Positions 41,651 to 50,964 of a stretch of 64,000 nt of DNA are shown piece by piece. The position numbers were made by a program, and so were the translations under genes. This DNA comes from Petroclostridium sp. X23. GTDB taxonomy: Bacteria > Bacillota > Clostridia > SK-Y3. The stretch lies in contig NZ_CP124862.1 of the NCBI RefSeq assembly GCF_030013905.1, positions 744,001 to 808,000 on the forward strand. Reading direction: 5' to 3'. Within the stretch, counting starts at the first letter, position 1. Each line of letters starts with the position of its first letter. The notes under the pieces were generated by a model that ran no database searches, was not told where the DNA came from, and worked only from the letters and a program-made list of their open reading frames with translations.

Positions 41651-44137
41651 CTAATACATATTTACCGGATTAATATCTATGATCAAGCTAACTCCAATAT
41701 TATTCCTATCATTATAATGCTCACTTAGCATATTGGCAAGTATTCCTCCAATGTTTTCACTATCCTCACATTTGAGTAATATCCTCCATCGGTGTTTATT
41801 TTTGATTCTGGAGATGGGCGCCGGCATAGGCCCCAATAGTTCACCCCATGCTGCACTGCAATGGCTGCCTTTTATTTTTTCCTTCAACTCTACAGCAATC
41901 TGCCCAATCCTTCTTTTAACAGCATTTTCATCCATACCGCTTACAAGGATGGATATGATTTGGCTGAATGGCGGATAGCTTAACTGTTTTCTGATTTTGA
42001 TTTCATTATTATAAAAAGCTTCATAATCATGTGTTTTTGCCATCTGTATGGTTGAATCTTCCGGTTGATAGGTCTGTATAACCGCTCTCCCTTTCATATC
42101 ACCCCTGCCGGACCTCCCGCACACCTGAGTAATCAACTGAAAGGTTCTTTCAGCCGAACGATAATCATCAATATTTAGCGACATATCCGCCGCTAATACC
42201 CCGACAAGGGTAACACTCGGAAAATCCAATCCTTTTGATACCATCTGAGTACCTATAAGAATATCTATATTTTGATCTCTAAAAGTATTTAATATTCTCT
42301 CATGGGCAAACTTCGTACGTGTCGTATCCACATCCATTCTGATGACCGATGCCGATGGAAAAAGTAATTTAATTTCCTGTTCCACTTTCTGGGTCCCTAT
42401 ACCAAAATGCCGGATATAACTACTCTTGCACTCAGGACAGCTGCAAACGTTTTTCGCAACAAATCCGCAGTAATGGCAAACCAGCTTATTATTAGACGCA
42501 TGATAGGTCAGCGATATATTGCAGTGAGGACAAGCCAAAACAAATCCGCAGCTTCTGCATGATATAAACGTCGAAAAACCTCTGCGGTTTAAAAAAAGGA
42601 TTGTCTGCTGCCCATTCTCTAAATTCCGTTGTATTTCTTCCTTTAACTTGGAACTGAATATCGACTTATTCCCATTCGTCAGTTCCTCTCTCATATCTAT
42701 GATATCTACCGCAGGTAATGAAACATTATTATACCGTTTTGTCATTTCTAACAGTGTATATTTACCCGTTTGCGCCCTATAATAACTTTCCAGTGACGGT
42801 GTTGCCGAGCTATATACTACGACCGCATTTTCCATACGGCTTCTTTTCTCTGCAACTTCCCTGGCATGATAACGAGGTGATAACTCTGACTTGTATGAGT
42901 TCTCATGCTCTTCATCAAGGATGATGATGCCAAGATTGTCAAAGGGAGCAAAAATGGCTGATCTAGCTCCTACCACCACATCAACCTGCGAACTTCTTAT
43001 TTTTTTCCATTGATCATATCTTTCTCCCATGGAGAGTCCGCTGTGAAAAACGGCAACCCTGGAACCGAATCTTCCGATAAAACGCTCCACCATCTGGGGC
43101 GTCAACGCAATCTCAGGTACAAGTACAATCGCTTGTTTCCCTTTTGATATTACATAATCGATTACCTGAAGATATACTTCCGTCTTTCCGCTGCCTGTTA
43201 TACCCCGAAGCATAAACGATACCGGTACATTCTCATCAAATTTTTGTTGAATACATTTTATCACATTTTCTTGTTCTTGAGTAGGTTTAAATGCACTGGT
43301 TCTTTTAATAATTGTTTCATCTACCGGATTACGTTCTATGATATGGTCTCTATACTCAATGAGTCCTTTCTTATAAAGAGTATTCACAGCACTGTAGGAA
43401 CCGTTAGAAAACAATACCAAGTCCGCAAGTGAAACGAACTCATTTTCCATGAGGATCTCTAGAATTCTCGCTTGTACCGGCGCTTTTGCTTTTATCTTTT
43501 CCAACTGGTATTCCATTTCTTCATGATCAGCAGCCAAGTACGCTACTTTAATTTTTTTATCCTTCACCATAGCAGCGTAATCATGAACAATATGCACCAA
43601 TTCTTTTTTTAAAAGTGATTTTATAGATGAACGCAAATTGTTGCTATGCATTAAAATAGCCAGCTCTGAATATTCTACAACTCCATCATGCTTCATGATG
43701 GTTTCTATAATTGTTTTTTGCATTGCCGATCCGCTTATTCTTTTTTGGATAACGTCATTACTCAAAGCATGATTTATTTTAATCCATTCTTGAAATTTAA
43801 GTCCTATTCCGGGAGGCAGTAACGCCTTTACTGCTTCATAATAAGTACAAAAATATTTTTCTTTAAGCCAGTAAATAAGATATACCATCTTTTGATCAAA
43901 TAAGGGCATACTGTCAATCACAGTACCAATTTCCTTTAGTTGGGCGAAGCTGCTCTTTTCTACAATGTTGACGACATAGGCTTCTGTTTTCTTGTTTCCT
44001 TGACCAAAGGGCACAATGACCCTCACTCCCACTTTTATATCATTGGCTTTTTTAGGGGGAATCAAATAATGGAATATTTTGTCTACACTTCTGGATGTAT
44101 TATTAATTATCACTTCTGCAATATTTTTTTCTGCCAT
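41651..44137 (-). CDS. priA: Primosomal replication restart helicase PriA
   Basis: The 828-residue helicase has the N-terminal 3'-DNA-binding domain (about residues 1-100), Walker A GITGSGKTEVYLQ (about residue 310) and the DEEH box (about residue 408). The zinc-binding insertion has four Cys pairs (CRSCG, CPHC, CHYC, CPEC; about residues 535-580), followed by the C-terminal helicase domain (QVCGRSGRG). It reloads the replisome at stalled forks. The ATG at 44135-44137 is preceded by GGGGGTG. Confidence 0.97.
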   Translation of the reverse strand: MAEKNIAEVIINNTSRSVDKIFHYLIPPKKANDIKVGVRVIVPFGQGNKKTEAYVVNIVEKSSFAQLKEIGTVIDSMPLFDQKMVYLIYWLKEKYFCTYYEAVKALLPPGIGLKFQEWIKINHALSNDVIQKRISGSAMQKTIIETIMKHDGVVEYSELAILMHSNNLRSSIKSLLKKELVHIVHDYAAMVKDKKIKVAYLAADHEEMEYQLEKIKAKAPVQARILEILMENEFVSLADLVLFSNGSYSAVNTLYKKGLIEYRDHIIERNPVDETIIKRTSAFKPTQEQENVIKCIQQKFDENVPVSFMLRGITGSGKTEVYLQVIDYVISKGKQAIVLVPEIALTPQMVERFIGRFGSRVAVFHSGLSMGERYDQWKKIRSSQVDVVVGARSAIFAPFDNLGIIILDEEHENSYKSELSPRYHAREVAEKRSRMENAVVVYSSATPSLESYYRAQTGKYTLLEMTKRYNNVSLPAVDIIDMREELTNGNKSIFSSKLKEEIQRNLENGQQTILFLNRRGFSTFISCRSCGFVLACPHCNISLTYHASNNKLVCHYCGFVAKNVCSCPECKSSYIRHFGIGTQKVEQEIKLLFPSASVIRMDVDTTRTKFAHERILNTFRDQNIDILIGTQMVSKGLDFPSVTLVGVLAADMSLNIDDYRSAERTFQLITQVCGRSGRGDMKGRAVIQTYQPEDSTIQMAKTHDYEAFYNNEIKIRKQLSYPPFSQIISILVSGMDENAVKRRIGQIAVELKEKIKGSHCSAAWGELLGPMPAPISRIKNKHRWRILLKCEDSENIGGILANMLSEHYNDRNNIGVSLIIDINPVNMY

Positions 44138-44188
44138 CAATACACCCCCATTTCGAAAACAGCCCACCCTTTACCGGGTGAGCTCTTT

Positions 44189-45400
44189 TTAGATGATCCT
44201 GTTCTTTTGTTTGTATATCGATAATCCTTTTTCAAGGATAATATGGGCAAGCCGGTCTTTTGCCATTTTAGGCAGCCTTTCCATACTGCCGCTTCTATCG
44301 AGTATGGTTACGATATTGGTATCCACCGAAAAACCCGCACCTTGCTGCGATAGGTCATTCGCAATAATCATATCCAAGTTTTTCTTAGTGAGCTTTTCCT
44401 TCGCATAGCCTTCAAGATTTTGGGTCTCCATTGAAAAGCCTATTAATACTTGATGTGTAATTCCAGCACCAAGTTCCATTAGAATATCCGGATTCTTAAT
44501 AAGCTTCATCTCCAAAAATCCTTCATTCTTTTTGATTTTGTTTTCACTGGTTTCTACCGGCCTGTAATCACCCACAGCAGCGGATTTAATAATGAGCGTC
44601 GCATCTTTGAAGTGTTCCATCACTGCATCATGCATCTCCAAAGCAGTATTCACCGGTATTGTTTTGATACCTTTGATAGGAGAAAGGTCGGTCGGACCTG
44701 TAACCAATATGACTTCTGCCCCACGGTATTTTGCGGCTTTCGCAATCGCATACCCCATTTTCCCTGAGGAATAGTTGGTTATAAACCTTACAGGATCTAT
44801 AGATTCTCTTGTGGGTCCGGCCGTAACAAGTACCTTATGTCCTGCCAAATCTTTATCATATGCTGCTGTTTCTATGATTCTATCCAGAATATCATCCGTG
44901 TCAGCAAGCTTTCCTTTCCCGATATCTCCGCATGCCAGGCGCCCGTATCCCGGTTCAACAAAAAGATAATCAAAATCTTTTAATTTTTGAATATTTTGCT
45001 GTACAATCGGATTCTCATACATATTGCAGTTCATCGCCGGAGCAAAGATCACCGGGCATTTAGCTGCCATCACGGTGGTAGAGAGCATATCATCCGCTAT
45101 GCCATTGGCCACCTTCCCTATGATATTCGCTGTCGCGGGAGCAACAACAAACACATCCGCTTTTTGCGCAAGAGAAATATGTTCAATTTCCCAGGCACGG
45201 GGTTTTTCAAACATATCCTCAATCACAGCATTTTGAGAAAGTGACTGAAATGTCAGCGGCTTGATAAATTCACATGCCGAACGTGTCATGATCACATGAA
45301 CTTCAGCATTCAACTTCTTTAGTTTACTTACCAAGTCTGCGGATTTATATGCGGCAATACCACCGCATACCCCAATCACAACAACCTTCCCCTTTAACAC
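44189..45400 (-). CDS. coaBC: Phosphopantothenoylcysteine decarboxylase / phosphopantothenate-cysteine ligase
   Basis: The 403-residue bifunctional enzyme carries out two steps of coenzyme A synthesis. The N-terminal CoaC flavoprotein domain starts KGKVVVIGVCGGIAAYKS, contains APAMNCNMY (about residue 123) and the Cys of GYGRLACGDIGKG (about residue 157). The C-terminal CoaB domain has VTAGPTRESIDPVRFITNYSSGKMG (about residues 191-215). The start is taken as GTG at 45398-45400, because GGAGG ends immediately before the in-frame ATG at 45406 but is six bases from the GTG. Confidence 0.96.
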   Translation of the reverse strand: MLKGKVVVIGVCGGIAAYKSADLVSKLKKLNAEVHVIMTRSACEFIKPLTFQSLSQNAVIEDMFEKPRAWEIEHISLAQKADVFVVAPATANIIGKVANGIADDMLSTTVMAAKCPVIFAPAMNCNMYENPIVQQNIQKLKDFDYLFVEPGYGRLACGDIGKGKLADTDDILDRIIETAAYDKDLAGHKVLVTAGPTRESIDPVRFITNYSSGKMGYAIAKAAKYRGAEVILVTGPTDLSPIKGIKTIPVNTALEMHDAVMEHFKDATLIIKSAAVGDYRPVETSENKIKKNEGFLEMKLIKNPDILMELGAGITHQVLIGFSMETQNLEGYAKEKLTKKNLDMIIANDLSQQGAGFSVDTNIVTILDRSGSMERLPKMAKDRLAHIILEKGLSIYKQKNRII

Positions 45401-45430
45401 GGTCATCCTCCGTTCATATACTGCAATAAA

Positions 45431-45637
45431 TTATACTAGCGGTTCTTTATTTCTTCTATAAGTAACTTTATCGTCGGCAATCTCGTGGATCGCAACTGTT
45501 ACCGATTTATCAGAATTGCATTTCACCAGTTTTGGCGCTCCCTGAGCCAGCACTCTTGCTCTTTTTGCCGTTGCAACCACTAGCGTATAACGGCTGTCTA
45601 CTTTCTCCATTAATTTGTTGATAGATGGATAAATCAT
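45431..45637 (-). CDS. rpoZ: RNA polymerase omega subunit
   Basis: The 68-residue protein has the omega pattern YPSINKLMEKVDSRYTLVVATAKRARVL, which binds the beta' subunit tail and helps enzyme assembly. Its ATG overlaps the gmk stop by four bases, the standard gmk-rpoZ arrangement. Confidence 0.96.
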   Translation of the reverse strand: MIYPSINKLMEKVDSRYTLVVATAKRARVLAQGAPKLVKCNSDKSVTVAIHEIADDKVTYRRNKEPLV

Positions 45638-46242
45638 ATGTCACACACCTCTTTTATAATTTCTGTACTTCTTTCAACTCTGCATGTTTCTGCTGTTATG
45701 ATTGACTCGAGTTTATTCACCGCATCATCTACCGTATCATTCATTACAATATAATTGTATTTATTAATATGAGTGAATTCCAAACGCGCAGTATTTAACC
45801 GTTCATTAATGACTTCCTGCTTTTCGGTTCCTCTGTTGGTAATTCTGTTTTTTAATTCTTCCATTGAAGGAGGCAACACGAAGATATAAATCCCTTCCGG
45901 GTATTTACTTCTCACTTTCAGCGCTCCTTGCACTTCAATCTCCAATATGATATTTTTACCTTCATCCAACATGTCATATACGTGTTTTTTAGGCGTTCCA
46001 TAGTAATTATTGCAAAATACTGCCCATTCCAACAGTTCATCATTCGCGATCATTTCTTTAAATTGCTCACCCGTTTTAAAGAAATAATTCTCTCCTTCAA
46101 TTTCTCCTGTTCTGGGCAATCGGGTAGTTGCAGAAACAGAAAGAAAAACATTCGAATTTCTTTCAACCAATGTCTTACATATTGTCCCCTTTCCTGCGCC
46201 GGAAGGACCGGATACAACGATTAGAAGACCCTTATTCTTCAT
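45634..46242 (-). CDS. gmk: Guanylate kinase
   Basis: The 202-residue kinase phosphorylates GMP to GDP. It has the P-loop [10 protein letters not shown] (about residues 11-20), the GMP-binding region [21 protein letters not shown] (about residues 34-54) and the lid region ERLNTARLE. The ATG at 46242 gives the family-typical start; an ATG five codons upstream is also open. It overlaps the end of remA. Confidence 0.97.
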   Translation of the reverse strand: MKNKGLLIVVSGPSGAGKGTICKTLVERNSNVFLSVSATTRLPRTGEIEGENYFFKTGEQFKEMIANDELLEWAVFCNNYYGTPKKHVYDMLDEGKNIILEIEVQGALKVRSKYPEGIYIFVLPPSMEELKNRITNRGTEKQEVINERLNTARLEFTHINKYNYIVMNDTVDDAVNKLESIITAETCRVERSTEIIKEVCDI

Positions 46243-46510
46243 CCTCAATGGCCTCATCTTCCACAGGAGTAGTATCCTTGGCAGTCAATCTATGTGCTAC
46301 TGTTTCCGGCTGCACAGCAGAAAGAATAATATGGTCGCTATCTGTAATGATTACTGCTCTTGTTCGTCTGCCATAAGTTGCATCAATCAGCATCCCTCTA
46401 TCTCTTGCTTCCTGTATGATTCTTTTAATAGGAGCAGATTCCGGGCTCACAATAGCTATGAGGCGATTGGCTGATACGATATTGCCAAAACCGATATTTA
46501 TTAATTTCAT
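46232..46510 (-). CDS. remA: RemA/DUF370-family DNA-binding regulator
   Basis: The 92-residue protein matches RemA (residues 1-80): [41 protein letters not shown]. It ends with an acidic tail. In Bacillus RemA forms rings that wrap DNA and activate matrix and osmoprotection genes; it is conserved in Firmicutes beside gmk. AGGAGG precedes the ATG. It overlaps gmk by 11 bases. Confidence 0.94.
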   Translation of the reverse strand: MKLINIGFGNIVSANRLIAIVSPESAPIKRIIQEARDRGMLIDATYGRRTRAVIITDSDHIILSAVQPETVAHRLTAKDTTPVEDEAIEDEE

Positions 46511-46575
46511 TATGTGTTCCTCCTACTTCGTTTTATTATATGATTTTTGACACAAAAGTAAAGAATTATGATTCG

Positions 46576-47454
46576 TTACTCAATATTTTGTATTTGCTCC
46601 CTGCATTTTTCTATTTCGGCCTTTATTTCCACTACCCGTTTAGAGATATATAAATCGTTGGCTTTAGAGCCGATCGTATTGATTTCTCTATTCATTTCCT
46701 GAACAAGGAAGTCCAGCTTTCTTCCTACTGCTTGACCACTCTTTAATATCTCCCCTAATTCCACCAAATGGCTTCTTAACCGTACAATTTCTTCTGTAAT
46801 ACTGGTTCTATCGGAAAATATAGCGACTTCGGTCAGCAGTCTGTTTTCATCAATCGCAACATTATTCAGATATTCTTCAATACGCTGCTTAATCTTATTA
46901 CGGTATTCTTCCACAACCTGAGGCGACCGCACTTCTATTTCATCTAACTGGCTTGCGATATATTTGCCTCTCTCAATTAAATCTTCCGATAGCCGTAGCC
47001 CTTCCCGTTCTCTCATGGCTATAAAATCCTGCACAGCCGGTTCTAAGGCCGCTTGAACCGTTGCCCATAATGCATCCTGGTCTTCTTCCTTTCTCTCCAG
47101 TTTAAGAATATCATTGAATCTTGCAACATTGCATGCACTTATATCATCTTGCAGTCCAAACGCGTCTTTCATCTGCCTTAATGCATGAATATAACCGCTT
47201 GCCAGGGCTTCATTCAAAACCACTTGCTTATCATCATCTTCTTGGGATTCAATGGTTAGAAATACATCCACCTTCCCTCGGGAAATATATTTCTGTAAGT
47301 ATTCACGGACTTTATCCTCAAGGAAGCTATAATTTCTGGGAACGCGAATAGAAAAATCAGCATATCTGTGATTTACGGATTTCATCTCTATTAAAACTTC
47401 CTTGCTGCCAACTACCGCTTCGCTGCGCCCGAATCCTGTCATGCTTTTAATCAC
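46576..47454 (-). CDS. YicC/YloC-family endoribonuclease
   Basis: The 292-residue protein begins IKSMTGFGRSEAV, the family hallmark. It has the long central coiled coil and a C-terminal domain with LDFLVQEMNREINTIGSKAND. YicC of E. coli is an endoribonuclease that acts on small RNAs. The start is the GTG at 47452-47454, with AAGGTGG eight bases upstream. It is the first gene before remA-gmk-rpoZ, as yloC is in Bacillus. Confidence 0.92.
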   Translation of the reverse strand: MIKSMTGFGRSEAVVGSKEVLIEMKSVNHRYADFSIRVPRNYSFLEDKVREYLQKYISRGKVDVFLTIESQEDDDKQVVLNEALASGYIHALRQMKDAFGLQDDISACNVARFNDILKLERKEEDQDALWATVQAALEPAVQDFIAMREREGLRLSEDLIERGKYIASQLDEIEVRSPQVVEEYRNKIKQRIEEYLNNVAIDENRLLTEVAIFSDRTSITEEIVRLRSHLVELGEILKSGQAVGRKLDFLVQEMNREINTIGSKANDLYISKRVVEIKAEIEKCREQIQNIE

Positions 47455-47562
47455 AATATGTACCACCTTATTTATTTTAATATGTTTATATTACCAAAAG
47501 AACATGTATTATAAACATTTCTTATCATGAATCATCATGAAAATAATTCTAATTCTTAAAGT

Positions 47563-47571
47563 ATTATAACA
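47563..47571 (-). promoter_or_regulatory. Candidate extended -10 promoter of yicC-remA-gmk
   Basis: The minus strand has TGT-TATAAT, an extended -10 element about 110 bases before the yicC start. No good -35 is visible. Confidence 0.35.
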
Positions 47572-47613
47572 CAAATTGCAAAAATTAAAATATAATTTTT
47601 ACAGGAAAATATA

Positions 47614-47895
47614 TTAAATAATTTCGGTAGAATAATCAACAATCACTACCCTGCCGTCATTTTCAATAAAATTGATGATTTTGGACAGCATACTATTGGC
47701 ATGCGCTGTATCATTAGAAATACAGCAAAAGCCCAAAACACTGTACTGCCATTTATCCTGCGCATCTACCTCTGCGATGGACACATTGAAACGTGATTGT
47801 ATCCTGTTTATAATACTTTTGATAATTTGTCTCTTTTCTTTTAAGGAAAAGATTCCTCCGATAGATAAATCCACCTGACCTGCACCAATAATCAT
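47614..47895 (-). CDS. DUF503/YlxP-family protein
   Basis: The 93-residue protein matches YlxP: GAGQVDLSIGGIFSLKEKRQIIKSII at the start, a ferredoxin-like fold pattern, and SVAEVD-type segment SIAEVDAQDKW. In Bacillus the relative is encoded in the nusA-infB operon and may act in ribosome maturation. Here it stands alone. Confidence 0.88.
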   Translation of the reverse strand: MIIGAGQVDLSIGGIFSLKEKRQIIKSIINRIQSRFNVSIAEVDAQDKWQYSVLGFCCISNDTAHANSMLSKIINFIENDGRVVIVDYSTEII

Positions 47896-47982
47896 AATTG
47901 CTACATCCTTTTAAAGATTTCTATATTTATCATTTATTTTATCAATAAATACTGCAATGTCAATAATCCTTTTTAAATAGCC

Positions 47983-48011
47983 TATACATTTATATGTTTT
48001 TTTATTATAAT
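47983..48011 (+). promoter_or_regulatory. Candidate promoter of rqcH
   Basis: TATACA (47983-47988), 17 bases, perfect TATAAT (48006-48011). The predicted transcript starts at the edge of the heptamer repeat. Confidence 0.45.
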
Positions 48012-48021
48012 GCTATTGAAT

Positions 48022-48058
48022 GGTTCACAGGTCACAGTTCACAGTTCACTGTTCACAG
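48022..48058 (+). repeat. Tandem GTTCAC heptamers in the rqcH leader
   Basis: Five tandem heptamers of the same RGTTCAC type as at 18447-18476. They lie between the promoter and the SD of rqcH. The in-frame ATG at 48020 reads through the repeat and is not the likely start. Confidence 0.75.
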
Positions 48059-48079
48059 ATTAGATTTAGGAGTGATTTA

Positions 48080-49861
48080 ATGCCTTTAGATGGTATCGTA
48101 GTAAACTGCCTGGTTCATGAATTCAATGACAGGCTTTTAAATGGAAGAATTGAAAAAGTGTATCAGCCTGAAAAGGATGAATTAATGATATTGATAAGAA
48201 ATAAAGGGAAAAATGAACGCCTGCTGCTCAGTGCAAGCTCTAACCATCCAAGAGTTCATTTTACAGCGACCAATAAGCCTAATCCGGCTGCGCCTCCTAT
48301 GTTTTGTATGCTTTTAAGAAAGCATTTAACAGGTGGCAAGATCATAAATATTGTTCAACCTGATTTTGAGAGAATCATACATTTTTATATAGAGGTGTAT
48401 AATGAATTAGGTGATTTGACGGTTAAAAATCTCATCATTGAAATCATGGGACGTCACAGCAATATCATCTTGGTTGATTCAAACGGCAAAATCATAGACA
48501 GCATCAAGCATGTAGGGATAGATGTAAGCAGCGTAAGACAGGTAATGCCCGGTTTGACTTACTCACCGGCCCCTTCACAGGATAAAAAGAATCCTTTAGA
48601 GTGTAAAACAGATGATATCCGGCAGGTTTTAGAGCAGCAAAGCCAAGGGCTTAAAGTAGATAAATGCTTGCTGAATAACTTTATGGGCATTAGTCCGCTG
48701 ATTGCCCGAGAACTATGCTTTCGTTCACTAAAAAGCAGTGATTTTTATATAGGTGAACTGGAGCAGCCCCAACTTAAGTTAATATCCGATGATACTGCCG
48801 GACTATTTGATCAAGTAAAAAGAACCGAGTTTTTCCCTGTTCTTATTTTTGACGAGAAAAATGAGAAAGTTATTGATTTCTCTGCATTAAATATTACTCA
48901 ATATACGAATTATACCATTCGTAACGAAGAATCAATCAATCAAGTGCTTGACTTTTTCTATTCGGCACGCGATCATCAGGAACGACTTAAGCAAAAACTG
49001 TCCGATCTTGTCCGAATAGTGAATACAAATTTGGACAGATGTAAAAAGAAACTGTCTATACAGCAGCAAAAGCTTGGCGAAGTATCCAACAGAGAACAAC
49101 TTAAAATTTTCGGAGACTTGATTACAGCCAATATATATAGAATTCATCAAGGCCTTGATCATATAGAAGTAGAGAATTTCTACGAGGATGACTGCCCTGC
49201 GGTGACTATTCCTTTAGACCCGGACCTAGTACCTTCAAAGAACGCCCAAAAATATTTTAATGAGTATACACGAGGAAAAAATGCCGCTGCTGCCGTCACC
49301 GAGCAAATGCGGCTAAACATCGATGAGATAAACTATTTGGAATCCATACTGGATATTATGATGAGAATCAATAGTGAACAAGAGCTTCATGAAATAAGAG
49401 AGGAACTCATAGAACAAGGTTATCTCAACCGTAAAAACAAATCAAAGAAGAAAGATTCGGCTGTTCGTTCCAAGCCCATGCATTTTGTCAGCTCGGACGG
49501 TTTAGACATCTATGTTGGGAAAAATAATAAACAAAATGACTATCTCACGCTAAGATTCGCACAAAATGAGGATATCTGGCTTCATACCAAAGATATTCCC
49601 GGCTCCCATACCATTATTAAAATGAACGGATGGGAAAACTTGCCCGATAATACATTGATGGAAGCTGCTTCACTGGCCGCATTCTATAGTAAAGGCAGAA
49701 TGTCTTCCAATGTAGCAGTGGATTACACGGCTGTAAAAAATGTCAAAAAACCGGCCGGTGCAAAACCGGGAATGGTGATTTACGTGAATAATCGAACCGT
49801 TTATGTTACTCCTAAAGAGGAGTTGACTGAAAAGTTACAGAAAAAAATAGTAGAAAACTAA
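48080..49861 (+). CDS. rqcH: NFACT-family ribosome rescue factor RqcH (YloA)
   Basis: The 593-residue protein has the NFACT-N domain starting MPLDGIVVNCLVHEFNDRLL and a long coiled coil (about residues 290-430). The C-terminal NFACT-R domain follows with DIYVGKNNKQNDYLTLRFA (about residues 482-500), DIWLHTKDIPGSH and the closing KPGMVIYVN. RqcH binds split 50S subunits and adds alanine tails to stalled chains; older annotation is fibronectin-binding protein. The ATG at 48080 has AGGAG seven bases upstream and gives the family N-terminus. Confidence 0.95.
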   Translation: MPLDGIVVNCLVHEFNDRLLNGRIEKVYQPEKDELMILIRNKGKNERLLLSASSNHPRVHFTATNKPNPAAPPMFCMLLRKHLTGGKIINIVQPDFERIIHFYIEVYNELGDLTVKNLIIEIMGRHSNIILVDSNGKIIDSIKHVGIDVSSVRQVMPGLTYSPAPSQDKKNPLECKTDDIRQVLEQQSQGLKVDKCLLNNFMGISPLIARELCFRSLKSSDFYIGELEQPQLKLISDDTAGLFDQVKRTEFFPVLIFDEKNEKVIDFSALNITQYTNYTIRNEESINQVLDFFYSARDHQERLKQKLSDLVRIVNTNLDRCKKKLSIQQQKLGEVSNREQLKIFGDLITANIYRIHQGLDHIEVENFYEDDCPAVTIPLDPDLVPSKNAQKYFNEYTRGKNAAAAVTEQMRLNIDEINYLESILDIMMRINSEQELHEIREELIEQGYLNRKNKSKKKDSAVRSKPMHFVSSDGLDIYVGKNNKQNDYLTLRFAQNEDIWLHTKDIPGSHTIIKMNGWENLPDNTLMEAASLAAFYSKGRMSSNVAVDYTAVKNVKKPAGAKPGMVIYVNNRTVYVTPKEELTEKLQKKIVEN

Positions 49862-49972
49862 ATGCAATATAAATTATATCGGGCAGATGATTGTTCCAAT
49901 ATTGTCAACTTAATATTGTAAATTGTGAAAATCCATGCTACCATACTATAAATGAACTAATATCATCTGAAA

Positions 49973-50077
49973 CGGAACGCCACAGGGGGGCGTTCCCTAC
50001 GAATTATGCATAATAATTTAAATCAAATTCTAAAAAGATCAAGTGATTTTGTAGGGAACGGCCCCTGTGCCGTTCCG
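49973..50077. repeat. 105-nt inverted-repeat element (GGAACG..CGTTCC)
   Basis: The arms 49973-50000 and 50051-50077 match at nearly every position (CGGAACG-CACAGGGG-CGTTCCCTAC) around a 50-base AT-rich centre. GC content is far above the surroundings. It lies between two convergent genes and could act as a terminator in both directions. Its form suggests a small non-autonomous repeat. The rest of the 250-base gap is AT-rich with nothing else visible. Confidence 0.7.
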
Positions 50078-50111
50078 CTAAGTACAATTAAGTTTGCTTA
50101 TCTATTATTTT

Positions 50112-50936
50112 TTAATGGTTCCTTCCCAAATGGTCAATATAATTTAAAAATCGGTTTCGTTCAATCGTCTTTGAAAAAGAATACTTTTCACTTAGCATAT
50201 TTAATATTAGCACTGTGCCTAAAAGCAGTAATTGAACCAGGAGACTGTTTGTCATGGTAATCATCGTAATTCCCAGTATCATTCCAATGAAATTCGCGCC
50301 GGTATCCCCCAACATTCCTTTTGCTCTCAAATCCATTGGCAAATATGCGACCAATACCCCAAAAACAATATAATATATATCGGAGGCGGCTCCTATCAAT
50401 AATGGAAAGAAGGATAACAGAAAGAAAACTTTTACTGCTCTGCCTGGCCTGGTATCCGTCAAATTGATCAAATTGGTCAGTAAACTGATAAAAAAGACAT
50501 AGATGATCATATTTAAAAAAGTATCAGATAATTTGACACTGATAATAAAAGCTGAAAGAACCCCGGTTATTGCTTTTAGCCCGCCGGTGGTCAGCTTTCC
50601 ATGCATGAGGTTCTTCATATGTCCTTTGAACCCCTTGGATTGACTGTTTCCTGCAAAATCATCAATTAACCCTACGAACCCCATAAGTATACCGGCAAAT
50701 ATAATATATATATCATAAAAAGGGATAACATATCCAAAGGGGAGGGATATACTGATAGCCAATACGGTACTGAGTATCAGCGCAATTCCCATTGAATTTG
50801 GAATATCTTTTCCAAGATAGTTCTTGGTAATCTGCCCCGCATCTATAAGCATTCTTCTCACAACGCTTTGTGTAATCCTGTTGCATGTATAACCTAATAT
50901 CATTAATAAAACCATCTTGTACATCACACTATACAT
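50112..50936 (-). CDS. MraY/WecA-like phosphoglycosyl transferase homologue
   Basis: A 274-residue membrane protein with about eight hydrophobic helices. It keeps several polyprenyl-phosphate sugar-transferase positions: VGLIDDFAGN (about residue 91, the magnesium-binding aspartates) and GMLGDTGANFIG (about residues 210-221). The usual NxxDGxDGL motif is replaced by LINLTDTRPGRAVK (about residues 156-169), which marks a distinct subgroup. The substrate is unknown. It lies with a GT2 glycosyltransferase and SteA/SteB-like genes, so a role in envelope-polymer synthesis is inferred. Confidence 0.82.
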   Translation of the reverse strand: MYSVMYKMVLLMILGYTCNRITQSVVRRMLIDAGQITKNYLGKDIPNSMGIALILSTVLAISISLPFGYVIPFYDIYIIFAGILMGFVGLIDDFAGNSQSKGFKGHMKNLMHGKLTTGGLKAITGVLSAFIISVKLSDTFLNMIIYVFFISLLTNLINLTDTRPGRAVKVFFLLSFFPLLIGAASDIYYIVFGVLVAYLPMDLRAKGMLGDTGANFIGMILGITMITMTNSLLVQLLLLGTVLILNMLSEKYSFSKTIERNRFLNYIDHLGRNH

Positions 50937-50964
50937 ATATTCCTTTCTTTAATTAAATATAGAT

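Noticed and set aside
48020-48079. N-terminal extension of RqcH through the heptamer repeat
   Set aside because: No SD precedes the upstream ATG, the extra residues are repeat-encoded, and the ATG at 48080 has a good SD and the family N-terminus.
50006-50260. 84-codon plus-strand frame across the GGAACG element and the end of the MraY-like gene
   Set aside because: It is antisense to a real gene and crosses the repeat, with no family resemblance.
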